Below are positions 17,892-26,549 of a DNA stretch of 64,000 nucleotides, in pieces. The notes under the pieces were generated by a model, which saw only the letters and a list, made by a program, of their open reading frames with translations, was not told the DNA's origin and did no database searches. Position 1 is the stretch's first letter; the number at the start of each line of letters is the position of its first letter. This DNA comes from DATBGO01 sp963785765. GTDB taxonomy: Bacteria > Actinomycetota > Actinomycetes > Streptosporangiales > Streptosporangiaceae. The position numbers were made by a program, and so were the translations under genes. The DNA lies in assembly GCA_963785765.1 (NCBI GenBank), contig CAWAWM010000008.1:930001-994000 (forward strand), given 5' to 3'.

Positions 17892-18000
17892 CCAGGCCAG
17901 ACCAGCCGGCCAGACCAGCCAGACCGGCAGGCCAGACCAGCCAGACCGGCCAGCTAGACCGGCCAGACCAGCCAGCCAGGCCAGCTAGATCGGCCAGGCA
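17890..18000. repeat. Low-complexity CCAGACCAGC/CGGCCAGAC repeats
   Basis: About 110 bases directly after the P450 stop are built from degenerate 9-11-base units such as CCAGACCAGC and GGCCAGAC, with CTAG spacers. No conserved frame covers them. It looks like a slippage-generated intergenic microsatellite. Confidence 0.7.
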
Positions 18001-18137
18001 ACAAGTGCGCCAGGCGAGGGAACAAGTTGGTCCCTTCGTGCGTCGGAATGGTGACCGGGCACTTACCATGCGCGGTATCCGTTTGTCGTGCGTAAACGTC
18101 ACCGGGCAGTCACTCTAAGCGTATGGAGGTGCCAGGG

Positions 18138-19220
18138 TTGGGACTGACGAGCCCTGCCCTTGTCGTGGTGCTGGCCACAGCGGCCGTCGTGGCACTGGCC
18201 GGGACCTTGTGGTGGTGGCGGCGGCTGGCTGGTCCAGGCTGGCGGCCGGTGATGCTACGGATCGCCGCCGTTCTGTCGCTCCAGGTCAGCGTCCTCGGGC
18301 TCATCTTTGTCGTCGCCAACCGGTCGGCGGAGTTCTATTCCTCCTGGTCAGACCTATTCGGGACCGACAGTGCGAGCGGGGCGATCGTGGCGGTCGGCGC
18401 GGGGTCGAGCCAGACCATCGCGCTCGTCAAGGTGATCTCGGCGGCGCCGGTGCCGGTTCCTGGCCGACGCCGGATGCAGGGCGGCCGGCTGCAGACGGTT
18501 CAGATTCACGGTCAGCTATCGGGGCTGACCGCACCCGGGTATGTCTACCTGCCGCCGCGGTATCAGCGGGCGCCGGCCACGGCTACGCCGCTGCCTATCG
18601 TCGTGGTGATATCTGACCAGCTGGGCAGCAAGGGCTCGGCATTCAGCGCGGGCCGGCTGGCGGCCACCGCGGCAGGCCAGATCGTGGCCGGCCGGCTCAA
18701 GCCGTTGATCATGGTCATGCTGCCGGCCCGGGTGGGGAGCCAGGCGGACGCCGCCGACCAGGGTTGCCTCGACGTGCCCGCCGGCCCGCAGGTCGGTACC
18801 TTCTTCGCCCAGGATCTGCCGCAGGCGGTGGAGTCGGCCTACCGGGCGGTCAGCGGTCCCGCGGGGTGGGCACTACTGGCAGACTCATCCGGCGGCTACT
18901 GTGCGGTGCAGCTCGCGATGACGGACTCGCAGGTCTACTCCGTCGCGGTGGCGCCGCCCGCCGACTACGCCGTGCCTCCAGGGTCCGGGGAGTTCGGCGG
19001 CAGTCCGCAGATCGCCGCCGAGGACGATCTGCTGTGGCGGCTGCAGCACCAGCCCATGCAGCCAATTTCGGTGCTCTTCGCAGGCCCTGGGCAGGCGCGA
19101 GCTTTCCTGTCACTGGTCAGACCGCCGATGCGCGTGAGGTCGATTCCGCTAACGGCAGGCAACTGGCCACTGGCCCCGGTCCTGGCCTGGATCGGCCGCA
19201 CGATGGGCACCCAGTCATGA
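18138..19220 (+). CDS. Membrane-anchored esterase-fold protein lacking catalytic residues (paralogue 1)
   Basis: About 360 residues: two N-terminal membrane helices (about 5-22 and 37-60), then an extracellular PF00756-type esterase/antigen-85 fold with YVYLPPRYQ, CLDVPAGPQVGTFFAQDLPQAVE and the elbow DSSGGYCA. Compared with its neighbour at 19309, the position of the catalytic His (GGHN there) reads AGNW here and the acid region is replaced. This copy probably does not hydrolyse esters and may be structural or regulatory. I chose the TTG at 18138 because GGAGGTG lies 6 bases upstream and LGLTS aligns with MGLTS of the paralogue; the ATG at 18123 has no ribosome site. Its TGA overlaps the first repeat ATG at 19217. 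Confidence 0.65.
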   Translation: MGLTSPALVVVLATAAVVALAGTLWWWRRLAGPGWRPVMLRIAAVLSLQVSVLGLIFVVANRSAEFYSSWSDLFGTDSASGAIVAVGAGSSQTIALVKVISAAPVPVPGRRRMQGGRLQTVQIHGQLSGLTAPGYVYLPPRYQRAPATATPLPIVVVISDQLGSKGSAFSAGRLAATAAGQIVAGRLKPLIMVMLPARVGSQADAADQGCLDVPAGPQVGTFFAQDLPQAVESAYRAVSGPAGWALLADSSGGYCAVQLAMTDSQVYSVAVAPPADYAVPPGSGEFGGSPQIAAEDDLLWRLQHQPMQPISVLFAGPGQARAFLSLVRPPMRVRSIPLTAGNWPLAPVLAWIGRTMGTQS

Positions 19221-19298
19221 GCACGGTGCCGGTCATGAGCACGGTGCCGGTCATGAGCACGGTGCCGGTCATGAGCACGGTGCCGGTCATGAGCACGG
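19217..19298 (+). repeat. 18-bp tandem repeat carrying start codons (4.5 copies)
   Basis: Four perfect copies of an 18-base unit (19217, 19235, 19253, 19271) and a 10-base partial copy span the gap between the two esterase paralogues. Each copy begins with ATGA, and the first overlaps the stop of paralogue 1. One frame through the array encodes repeated MSTVPV and ends at 19318, inside the start of the next gene. The copy number probably changes by slippage. Confidence 0.9.
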
Positions 19299-19308
19299 GG
19301 TGCAGCGC

Positions 19309-20719
19309 ATGGGACTGACCAGTGGCTTGTTCATCTCGCTGCTCGTGCTCGCGGCCGTCGGCGGGCTGGCCGCGACCGTCTGGCTATGGCCCCAGGTGGC
19401 GGGCCGGCGAATCCGCGACCTGGCGGCCAGACTGGGACTGCTCGTCATGTGCCAGGCCCTGGTCGTCGCCGCGTTCCTCGCGTTCCTGAACGGCTACTTT
19501 TCCTTCTTCGGCTCCTGGTCCGAGCTGGTCGGGTCGGGCACGCCGATTTCGGCGCAGGCCGCCGCGCCCGGCCTGCATGCGAAGCCGCTCGTGGTGACCG
19601 CCACAGATCTGGGCCCGATGCTCGGCGGCTCCGTGCTGCCCGTGCAGGCTGACGGCGCCCTGGCCAGCAAGCCGCCTGGCGCTCCCGGAGCCTCAATCGG
19701 GCCATACCCAGTCGGCCGCCCGCGCTCGGCAGTCGGCCCCCAGCCGGTGGCCCGCCCCCAGCCAGTGGCCGGGCTCAACCCGGGCGCGGGGCTCGGATCG
19801 TCCGGCGGCCACGTGTCAAGGGCCAGGTCACGGCGGTCTGGCGGGCGGCGGCGGGGCCGGCTTGGCGTGACCAGGGTCGCCCAGCCCCGGAACGCCGCGG
19901 TCATCAACGGCGAGGTCCTGCAGATAGCGATCAACGGACAGCGGTCCGGGATTGCGGTCGCGAAAGACTACCTCTACCTCCCGCCGCAGTACTTTCAGCA
20001 TGCGTACGCCAAGGCCAAGTTCCCCGTCGTACTGGCGCTGACCGGTTACCCCAACGAGACGTGGAGCATCGTCAAGTGGCTCGCGCTGCCCGCCACGGCC
20101 GCGCGACTGGTCGCGGCCAAGCGGATCAAGCCGGCGATCTACCTGATGATGAACGTCTCGCCCGCGCTGCCCCGTGACACCGAGTGCACGAACGTCCGCC
20201 GGCCCGCAAGTGCTCTCGTTCTTCAGCACCGATGTCCCGCTGGCGATGGAGCAGGCGTACCGCGTCCAGACCGGTCGCACCGGCTGGGCCACGCTCGGCT
20301 ACTCCACTGGCGGCTACTGCGCGACCAAGCTGGCCATGCTGGACCCTGGCCAGTATTCGGCCGCGGTCTCGATGGCTGGCTACTACAACGCGATCCAGGA
20401 CCAGACGACCGGCGACCTCTACGGAGGCAGCACGGCCTACCAGGATGAGAACGATTTGTTCTGGCGGCTGACCCACCTGCCGGCCCCGCCCGTCTCCGTG
20501 CTGGTCACCTCGAGCCGGGTCGGCGAGCGCAGCCTGCCAGGCACGCTCGAGTTCCTCCGGCTCATCCGGCCGCCGATGCGCGGCTATTCGCTGATCGTGC
20601 CGCAGGGCGGCCATAACTACCGCACCTGGAACCGTGAGCTGCCGCAGTCCCTGGAGTGGCTGAGCCGGCGGCTAGCTCCGGCGGTGCCGCAGCCTGCGCT
20701 GGCTGTCCAGCGCAGCTAA
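19309..20719 (+). pseudogene. Membrane-anchored esterase-fold protein, frameshifted (paralogue 2)
   Basis: Paralogue of the 18138 gene. From the ATG at 19309 (MGLTSGLFIS) the frame gives two membrane helices, a Pro/Gly-rich linker (about residues 110-185) and an esterase-fold start (YLYLPPQYFQ). At about 20194-20198 two bases are missing relative to paralogue 1 (GTCCGCC against GTGCCCGCC). The rest continues in another frame: GPQVLSFFSTD, the nucleophile elbow GYSTGGYCA and the likely catalytic His in GGHNYRTW, ending at 20719. So the copy with catalytic residues is the frame-broken one. It could be a true pseudogene or a sequencing error. Confidence 0.75.
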
Positions 20720-20725
20720 GCGGTG

Positions 20726-20743
20726 GGTGGCCGACCGGCCACC
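20726..20743. terminator. Hairpin after the esterase pair
   Basis: A 7-bp perfect stem (20726-20732 with 20737-20743, GACC loop) begins 6 bases after the stop of the second esterase gene. No T-run. Probable terminator of the tandem pair. Confidence 0.45.
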
Positions 20744-20789
20744 GCGGTTGTGCGAGCGGATTGTCGGCAAGTGACGTTACGGTCAGCAG

Positions 20790-21263
20790 GTGGCTGACTT
20801 CTTCGGTGCGGATCTGCGCGGATCCAGTTCGAGCGCATCGACCTCAGCGGCTCACAGTTTCGCGCCGCCGACCTGACTGGGGCCAGGTTCCGCGGCGTCG
20901 AGCTGCTCGACATTGACATCCACGGTGAGATCGTGAACCTGACGATCAACGGTGTCCACATCGGGCCGCTGGTCAACGCTGAGCTCAACAGGCGGTATCC
21001 CGACCGGGCCAAGATGCGCACAACAGACCCGGCTGGCTTTCGCGAGGCTGGGACTCCTCGAGCGGCTCTGGGCTGAGACCGTCAGACGGGCCCGCCAGCT
21101 GGACCCAGAGCTGCTGAATGAGTCGGTCGCCGGTGAATGGTCGTTCATCGAGACGCTACGACATCTGGCGTTCGCCAGCCTGCTGTGCAGCCTCAACGAG
21201 GAGTGGGAGCACCGGCTCTACGCCGAACGTGACCTAAGCGTCGTGGAGGCGCGCACCCCCTAG
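20790..21263 (+). pseudogene. Pentapeptide-repeat/DinB-family gene, decayed
   Basis: From the GTG at 20790 the fragments match the actinobacterial pentapeptide-plus-DinB family but need three frames. VADFFGADLRGS is in one frame; after a 1-base loss at about 20826 FERIDLSGSQFRAADLTGARF and DIHGEIVNLTINGVHIGPLVNAEL follow. Another shift at about 21050 leads to LLERLWAETV and GEWSFIETLRHLAFA. There the normal 70-80-residue middle is missing and the frame jumps to LNEEWEHRLYAERDL at the C-terminus. Two frameshifts plus an internal deletion make it non-functional. The family's function is unknown. Confidence 0.65.
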
Positions 21264-21309
21264 CCGCCTGCAACTGTCTCAAACTCGCTGATCGGCAGTC
21301 TCGTCCATA

Positions 21310-24300
21310 ATGTCCGAAGCGGCTGGGATACTTTTAGACGTGCTTGATGTCACCCAGGGCAGGCTCGTCGGCCGGACCGCGGAGCTAAGCCGGCTGCAGG
21401 GCCTGCTGACGGCGGCCGCCGCCGGACAGCCCGTCGTGGCACTGGTGGGCGGTGATGCCGGAGTTGGCAAGACGCGCCTGGTCACGGAGCTGACCGCGGG
21501 AGCTCGCGAGCGCGGTTTCACCGTGCTGGTCGGACGCTGTGCGGAGCTGGCCGACACCGTGCCCTACCTGCCGCTCGCCGACGCGCTGCGGGACGCCACC
21601 AGCGAGCCGTCCTCGGCCGGACCGGTGCTCGAGGCGCTGGCCGCGCGACCGGTCCTGTCCCGTCTTCTCCCGGATGCGGGTGCCGCCGAGCCGGTTGGCA
21701 TAGACCTGCCCGGGCTGGCGCAGCAGCAGCTGTTCGGCGCCGTCCTCGGCATGCTCGCCGAGCTGGCGGAGGCCAGCCCGGTGCTGCTGGTCCTCGAGGA
21801 CCTGCACTGGGCCGACCGGTCCACCCGTGACCTGGTGACATTCCTGAGCCGGGTGATGCACAGGGAGCGGCTCGCGCTGGTCGTCACCTATCGCACCGAC
21901 GACATGCACCGCAGGCATCCGCTGCGGCCGGTTATCGCGGAGCTGCTGCGGCTGCCTGGAGTGACCTCGGTCGGCCTGGGGCCGCTGCCTGCGACCGCCA
22001 TGGCCGAGCACCTGACCTCGATCGCCGCCGGGCCGCTCGACGCCGCGGCACTCGGAAACCTGATCACCAGGGCCGAGGGCAACGCCTACTACGCCGAGGA
22101 ACTGCTCGCCTCTGGCGCCGCACAGGGCCGGACTGCGAACGGCGGCGCGCCGGGCTGGACCAACGGCGGCGCTGCCCGCAGCCGGGCCGTGACCGGCACG
22201 AGCCAGCCAGCCGGCTCCGGACCAGGCGGAACGGAGCCAGGTAGAACAGGGTCGGGCGGAACTGGGCCCGGGTGGGACGCGCCGGGCGAGGCCGCCGCAG
22301 ACGGCCCGGTGAGCGGCTGGGCCGGCGAGGGCGGCGCGGCCAGTTCCTGGGGCACCCGGCTGGGCTCCGGTACGGTGGCCGGGGAACTGCCGATCAGCCT
22401 GGCGGACCTGCTGCTGGCCAGGATGGAGCGGCTGTCGCCGACCGCGCAGCAGGTGCTCCGGGCCGCTGCGGTCACCGGTCGGCGAGTGGACGACGAGCTG
22501 GTCAAGCAGGCATCCGGGCTGGACGAGCTGGAGTACGAGGAAGCGGTCAGGGAAGCGGTCGCGCATCAGCTGCTGATGCCCGATGGCGGCGGCGGATACT
22601 CGTTCAGGCACGCGCTGCTCCGCGAGGCCATCTACGCCGACCTGCTGCCCGGCGAGCGGACCAGGCTGCACGCCAGCCTGGCTGCCCTGCTCCGCGATGA
22701 GCGGCGGCTGGCCGAGGTGCGTGGCTCCGCGGCCGAGCTGGCTCACCACAGCCTGGCTAGCCATGACATCCCCGGTGCGTTCACCGCTTCGATCCTGGCG
22801 GCTCAGGAGGCTCACCAGCTGGCCGCGCCCGCCGAGGCGCATCGTCACTATGACCAGGCGCTGTCGCTATGGGACCGAGTCAGCGACCCTGCGCAGCTGG
22901 CCGGGATCGACCGTGGCAAGCTGGCGTTCCGGTCGGCCGTCAACGCCGCGGACAGCGGTGATGCGCTCCGGGCCGTGCAGCAGCTCCGGCGGCTGCTCGC
23001 CTTCCTGACCGCCGACTCGGATCCGGTGCTGTACAGCAGGGCCGGCGAGCGGCTCGCGTACTTCCTGCTCGAAGTCGATGACGATGAAGATGCCATCGCC
23101 GCTGCCGACGCGGCGGTCAACGCGCTGCCCGAGGACCCGCCCACCTGGGAGCGCGCCCGCGCGCTGGCTACCCATGCCCGCACGCTGCTACATCTGAGCG
23201 ACCCGGCCCCGGCGCAGGCCCGCGCCGAGCAGGCCGCGGCCGCGGCTGAGGCTGCTGACGCACCGTGGGTGCACGCCGACGCGCTCGTGACGCTCGGCCT
23301 GCTGAGCGAGCAGACCGGCCATCACGACGAGGCGATCAAGAGGCTGACCGCAGCCCATCACGAGGCCGGCCGCGCCGGCGTGCTCGGCGTGCAGCTGAGG
23401 GCGGCTTTCCAGCTGGCCAGGGCGCAGCTTGAGTGGGGTGACCTGGATGCCGCGAGCGCGATCGCGCACGCCGGGACGCGGGTGGCCAGCGACGCGGGCC
23501 TCAGTCTGGCGCCCTACGGCCTTGACCTGCAGTACCTGCACTACCTCGCGCACTACGCTGACGGTGACTGGGATCACGCACAGGATCTGGCGGACGGCTT
23601 CCCGGCCCGGGTGACCAGCATCGCCGAGGCGCGGCTGTCAGCGATGGCCCTGTTCATCGATGTCGCCCGGGGCAGCAGCAGCGTCGCCATCCGGCAGGCC
23701 TGGCTGGAGCCCTTCTTCAGCCAGGACAGGTTCGCCGAGTACATCGGCCGTGGCCTGCTGGCCGAGCACGCGCTCTGGCAGGGTGACAGCGACACCGCGC
23801 TCGCCGAGGCCGAGGCGACCATCAAGGCGAACGAAGAGTGGAATCAGGGTTTCGGCCCGCCGGTCATCCGGGCCGCGGCGATCGGCCTCGCCGCGCTCGC
23901 CGACCAGGCCAAGCAGGCTAGGGCGGCCGGTGAGATGCAGCAGGCCGAGGCTGCGGCGCAGGCCGCCACCCGCCTGGTCGAGATCGCCAGGCAGGGCGCG
24001 AGCGGGCGGCGTGGCGCGAAGTCCGCGCTGGGAATGGACGGGCGCGGCTGGCTCGCTCGCGCCGAGGCCGAATGGCGCCGGGCCAGCGGCGAGAATACCC
24101 CCGAGCAGTGGCAGGCCGTGGTCGATGAATTTGGCCCCGGCTATGTCTATGAGTCGGCGCGGTCCCGCTGGCGGCTGGCCGAGGCGCTCGTCGAGGCAGG
24201 CCGCCGCGATGAGGCGGAGCAGCAGTACCAGTCGGCCGCGGCCGCAGCGGACCGGCTGAGCGCGGCTCCCCTTCAGGCCGCCCTGGCCGACCTGGCTCGG

Positions 24301-24597
24301 CGGGCCAGGCTGGTCCGCCGGGTCGGCCCGGACGGCCCGGGCCCAGGCGGGGCCCGCCCGGCTGGTCAGTCAGCTGGCCAGCGGCGCGGGCCGCTGGCCG
24401 GGCTCACCAGCAGGGAGCTTGAGGTGCTGCGGCTGCTCGCGGCCGGCCAGAGCAACAAGGAAATCGGTGCCGAGCTTTTCATCGCCACCAAGACGGCCAG
24501 CGTGCACGTCTCGAACATCCTGGCCAAGCTGGGCGCGGCCAGCCGCACCGAGGCAGCCGCGATCGCGCACAGCGAAGGGCTGGGCAGGCACAGCTAG
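21310..24597 (+). CDS. LAL-type LuxR-family transcriptional regulator
   Basis: 1095 residues. The N-terminal AAA/NB-ARC-like ATPase has Walker A GGDAGVGKT (about 47-55) and Walker B VLLVLEDLHWAD. A long helical, TPR-like middle follows, then a C-terminal LuxR helix-turn-helix (LTSRELEVLRLLAAGQSNKEIG, about 1032-1090). Such large ATP-binding LuxR regulators activate pathway-specific operons, often for secondary metabolism or sugar use. A Gly/Thr/Ser-rich insert of about 80 residues (about 270-355) splits the ATPase from the next domain and is probably a flexible linker. No target operon is adjacent. The C-terminal codons are part of a tandem repeat that continues past the stop. Confidence 0.87.
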   Translation: MSEAAGILLDVLDVTQGRLVGRTAELSRLQGLLTAAAAGQPVVALVGGDAGVGKTRLVTELTAGARERGFTVLVGRCAELADTVPYLPLADALRDATSEPSSAGPVLEALAARPVLSRLLPDAGAAEPVGIDLPGLAQQQLFGAVLGMLAELAEASPVLLVLEDLHWADRSTRDLVTFLSRVMHRERLALVVTYRTDDMHRRHPLRPVIAELLRLPGVTSVGLGPLPATAMAEHLTSIAAGPLDAAALGNLITRAEGNAYYAEELLASGAAQGRTANGGAPGWTNGGAARSRAVTGTSQPAGSGPGGTEPGRTGSGGTGPGWDAPGEAAADGPVSGWAGEGGAASSWGTRLGSGTVAGELPISLADLLLARMERLSPTAQQVLRAAAVTGRRVDDELVKQASGLDELEYEEAVREAVAHQLLMPDGGGGYSFRHALLREAIYADLLPGERTRLHASLAALLRDERRLAEVRGSAAELAHHSLASHDIPGAFTASILAAQEAHQLAAPAEAHRHYDQALSLWDRVSDPAQLAGIDRGKLAFRSAVNAADSGDALRAVQQLRRLLAFLTADSDPVLYSRAGERLAYFLLEVDDDEDAIAAADAAVNALPEDPPTWERARALATHARTLLHLSDPAPAQARAEQAAAAAEAADAPWVHADALVTLGLLSEQTGHHDEAIKRLTAAHHEAGRAGVLGVQLRAAFQLARAQLEWGDLDAASAIAHAGTRVASDAGLSLAPYGLDLQYLHYLAHYADGDWDHAQDLADGFPARVTSIAEARLSAMALFIDVARGSSSVAIRQAWLEPFFSQDRFAEYIGRGLLAEHALWQGDSDTALAEAEATIKANEEWNQGFGPPVIRAAAIGLAALADQAKQARAAGEMQQAEAAAQAATRLVEIARQGASGRRGAKSALGMDGRGWLARAEAEWRRASGENTPEQWQAVVDEFGPGYVYESARSRWRLAEALVEAGRRDEAEQQYQSAAAAADRLSAAPLQAALADLARRARLVRRVGPDGPGPGGARPAGQSAGQRRGPLAGLTSRELEVLRLLAAGQSNKEIGAELFIATKTASVHVSNILAKLGAASRTEAAAIAHSEGLGRHS

Positions 24598-24665
24598 GGC
24601 TGGGCAGGCACAGCTAGGGCTGGGCAGGCACAGCGAAGGGCTGCACAGGCACAGCGAAGGGCTGA
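24577..24665 (+). repeat. 20-21-bp tandem repeat across the LAL gene stop
   Basis: Four units of GGGCTGGGCAGGCACAGC plus TA or GAA, starting at 24577, 24597, 24617 and 24638. The first overlaps the last codons of the regulator and its TAG. The C-terminal end of the protein (LGRHS) may have been set by repeat expansion. Confidence 0.8.
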
Positions 24666-24687
24666 GCCGGTCCGCCCGCAGCGCGAC

Positions 24688-24720
24688 CAGGAAGCCGACT
24701 CCTGACGCGCCGGCTTCCTG
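24688..24720. terminator. Hairpin between convergent genes
   Basis: Perfect 10-bp stem (24688-24697 with 24711-24720, 13-base loop) between the LAL regulator and the convergent luciferase-like gene, whose stop is at 24723. Likely bidirectional terminator. Confidence 0.55.
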
Positions 24721-24722
24721 AC

Positions 24723-25646
24723 TCAGGAACCCGGAGCCAGCGCGTCGAGTATCTCGGTGGCCCGAGCTGTCGCGGCGGCGAAGTCAGCGTCGGGGGCGCC
24801 GATCTGCGGGTCCCAGTTCAGGTCGTAGAAGATCTCGGTGACGCCGCGCTCGGCCAGCCACTGGGTGTCGGCCTTGATCTGCTCATAACCGCCCGACAGC
24901 AGCAGTCTGCCGCCACCGTCCGGAGCCATCGCGTCAGCGCCGGGCCGGAGCACGCCGCGGCACACGATCCGTAGCTCGTCGGGATCACGGCCGACCGCGG
25001 CGGCGGCGGACCTGACCACCTCGACCCCCTCGCCGATCCGCGACAAGTCGGTCCGGCTCGAGGTCAGCCAGCCGTCGGCGATCCGCCCGGCCCGCTCCAG
25101 CGCTGGCCGGGCCATGCCGCCGAGCAGGATGGGCGGTCCGCCCGGCTGAACCGGCTTGGGTGCCATCCGGCTCCTGGGCACCGTATAGAAGCCGCCGGTG
25201 AACTCGCTGACCCCGTCCGCCCAGAGGTTGCGGAGCACCGCGACGTACTCCGCGGCGCGGGCGCCGCGGCGTTCCATCGACGCGCCGGCCGCAGCGAACT
25301 CTTCCGGCATCCAGCCAATGCCGAGCCCCAGGTCCAGGCGGCCCCCCGACAAAAAGTCCACCGTGGCGGCCTGCTTAGCGAGGTAGGCGGGGGAGAGGAA
25401 CGGCAAGTTGATCACCGCTACGCCGAGCCTGATCCTGGACGTGGCCGCCGCCGCATAGGCGAGCGCGGCCATCGGGTCCAGCACGCTGGAGTACACCGGC
25501 TCCAGGGCCGAGTTCTCCGGCACGATCAGTCGCTGGAAGCTCCAGAGGGACGCGTAACCTGACTGCTCGGCGCGTACCGCGAAAGCCGCCAGGTTCTCCG
25601 CGGTCGCCCAGGCGCCCGAGACTGGGGCGCCGAAACCGATCTTCAT
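24723..25646 (-). CDS. LLM-class F420-dependent oxidoreductase
   Basis: 307-residue luciferase-like monooxygenase fold (TIM barrel). Landmarks are MKIGFGAPVSG, ATSRIRLGVAVINLPF, LDLGLGIGWMPEEF, and PPILLGGMARPALERAGRIADGW. Actinobacterial members with this pattern usually use coenzyme F420 rather than FMN, oxidising alcohols or reducing imines or enones; the substrate is not predictable. The ATG at 25646 matches the family start. Codons upstream in the frame overlap the divergent gene and have no similarity. The gap to the divergent gene at 25713 is 66 bases. Confidence 0.85.
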   Translation of the reverse strand: MKIGFGAPVSGAWATAENLAAFAVRAEQSGYASLWSFQRLIVPENSALEPVYSSVLDPMAALAYAAAATSRIRLGVAVINLPFLSPAYLAKQAATVDFLSGGRLDLGLGIGWMPEEFAAAGASMERRGARAAEYVAVLRNLWADGVSEFTGGFYTVPRSRMAPKPVQPGGPPILLGGMARPALERAGRIADGWLTSSRTDLSRIGEGVEVVRSAAAAVGRDPDELRIVCRGVLRPGADAMAPDGGGRLLLSGGYEQIKADTQWLAERGVTEIFYDLNWDPQIGAPDADFAAATARATEILDALAPGS

Positions 25647-25712
25647 AGTGATCACCCTAGACTGCCGGTAGCCGGCCGTCCGGCAGCCCCGTACCGGAAA
25701 TGGAGTCAGCAA

Positions 25713-26498
25713 ATGGAGTCCGACCCGCGCATCTGGATCACTGCGCTGCGCCACTCGCATGACCTGCTCGTGTCCCTGGTCAAGCCGCTGGACGCCGGCC
25801 AGGTCCGCGGACCCTCGTACTGCAGCGACTGGACAGTCGCCCAGGTCCTGTCGCATCTGGGCAGCGGTGCCGAGATCGGCCTGTTGATGCTGCCCGCGGC
25901 GCTGGGCGACGCGGAGCCGCCCGGCGGGGAGGCATTCCAGTCGGTGTGGGACCGCTGGAACGCCAAGAGCCCCGACCAGCAAGCCGCGGACGCCCTGGTC
26001 ACCGATGAGCAGCACGTGCATGCGCTGGAGCAGCTCAGCGATGCGGAGCTGGCTAAGATCCGGTTCCCGTTCATCGGAATGGATCTTGACGCCGTCGGCC
26101 TGGTCAGGCTGCGGCTCGGCGAGCACTCGCTGCATACCTGGGATGTGGCCGTCAGTGCCGATCCGGCGGCCACGGTCGCACCGGAACCGGTGGCGCTGCT
26201 CATCGACAACGTGCCGGAATTCCTCGCCCCGCGGCTCGGCAAGCCGCAGGGCGAGGAGTTCCGCAACCGGATTATCACGACCGAGCCGGATCGCGACTAC
26301 CTGCTGACCGTCACCGACTCAGTCAGCATGACCGGCTGGCCGGGCGGCGACGGCACTGGCGCGAGCGAGATCACGATGCCGGCCGAGGCGCTGCTTCGGC
26401 TTTCCTACGGACGGCTCGACCCGCGCCACACCCCGGCAGGGGTGACCGGAGATCCGGCCGACCTCGACCGGTTGCGCCGGGTGTTTCCCGGCTTTTGA
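25713..26498 (+). CDS. Maleylpyruvate isomerase/DinB-fold protein
   Basis: 261 residues. N-terminal MDMPI-like bundle: RHSHDLLVSLV, SDWTVAQVLSHLGSGAEI with the metal-site His, and LGEHSLHTWDVAV with further His. A C-terminal SCP2-like domain (about 165-255: YLLTVTDSVSMTGW... EITMPAEALLRLSYGRL) follows. This two-domain form is common in actinomycetes, where the N-domain is thought to be a mycothiol-dependent metalloenzyme. The substrate is unknown. It is divergent from the F420-type oxidoreductase and convergent with the D-amino acid oxidase. Confidence 0.75.
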   Translation: MESDPRIWITALRHSHDLLVSLVKPLDAGQVRGPSYCSDWTVAQVLSHLGSGAEIGLLMLPAALGDAEPPGGEAFQSVWDRWNAKSPDQQAADALVTDEQHVHALEQLSDAELAKIRFPFIGMDLDAVGLVRLRLGEHSLHTWDVAVSADPAATVAPEPVALLIDNVPEFLAPRLGKPQGEEFRNRIITTEPDRDYLLTVTDSVSMTGWPGGDGTGASEITMPAEALLRLSYGRLDPRHTPAGVTGDPADLDRLRRVFPGF

Positions 26499-26549
26499 CT
26501 ATCCGGCGATCGGTACCCGGCTACCGGACAGGGGGAAGCGCGGCGGCGG

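Noticed and set aside
19217..19298. CRISPR or attachment-site reading of the 18-bp array
   Set aside because: No spacers, no integrase nearby, and too short a unit.
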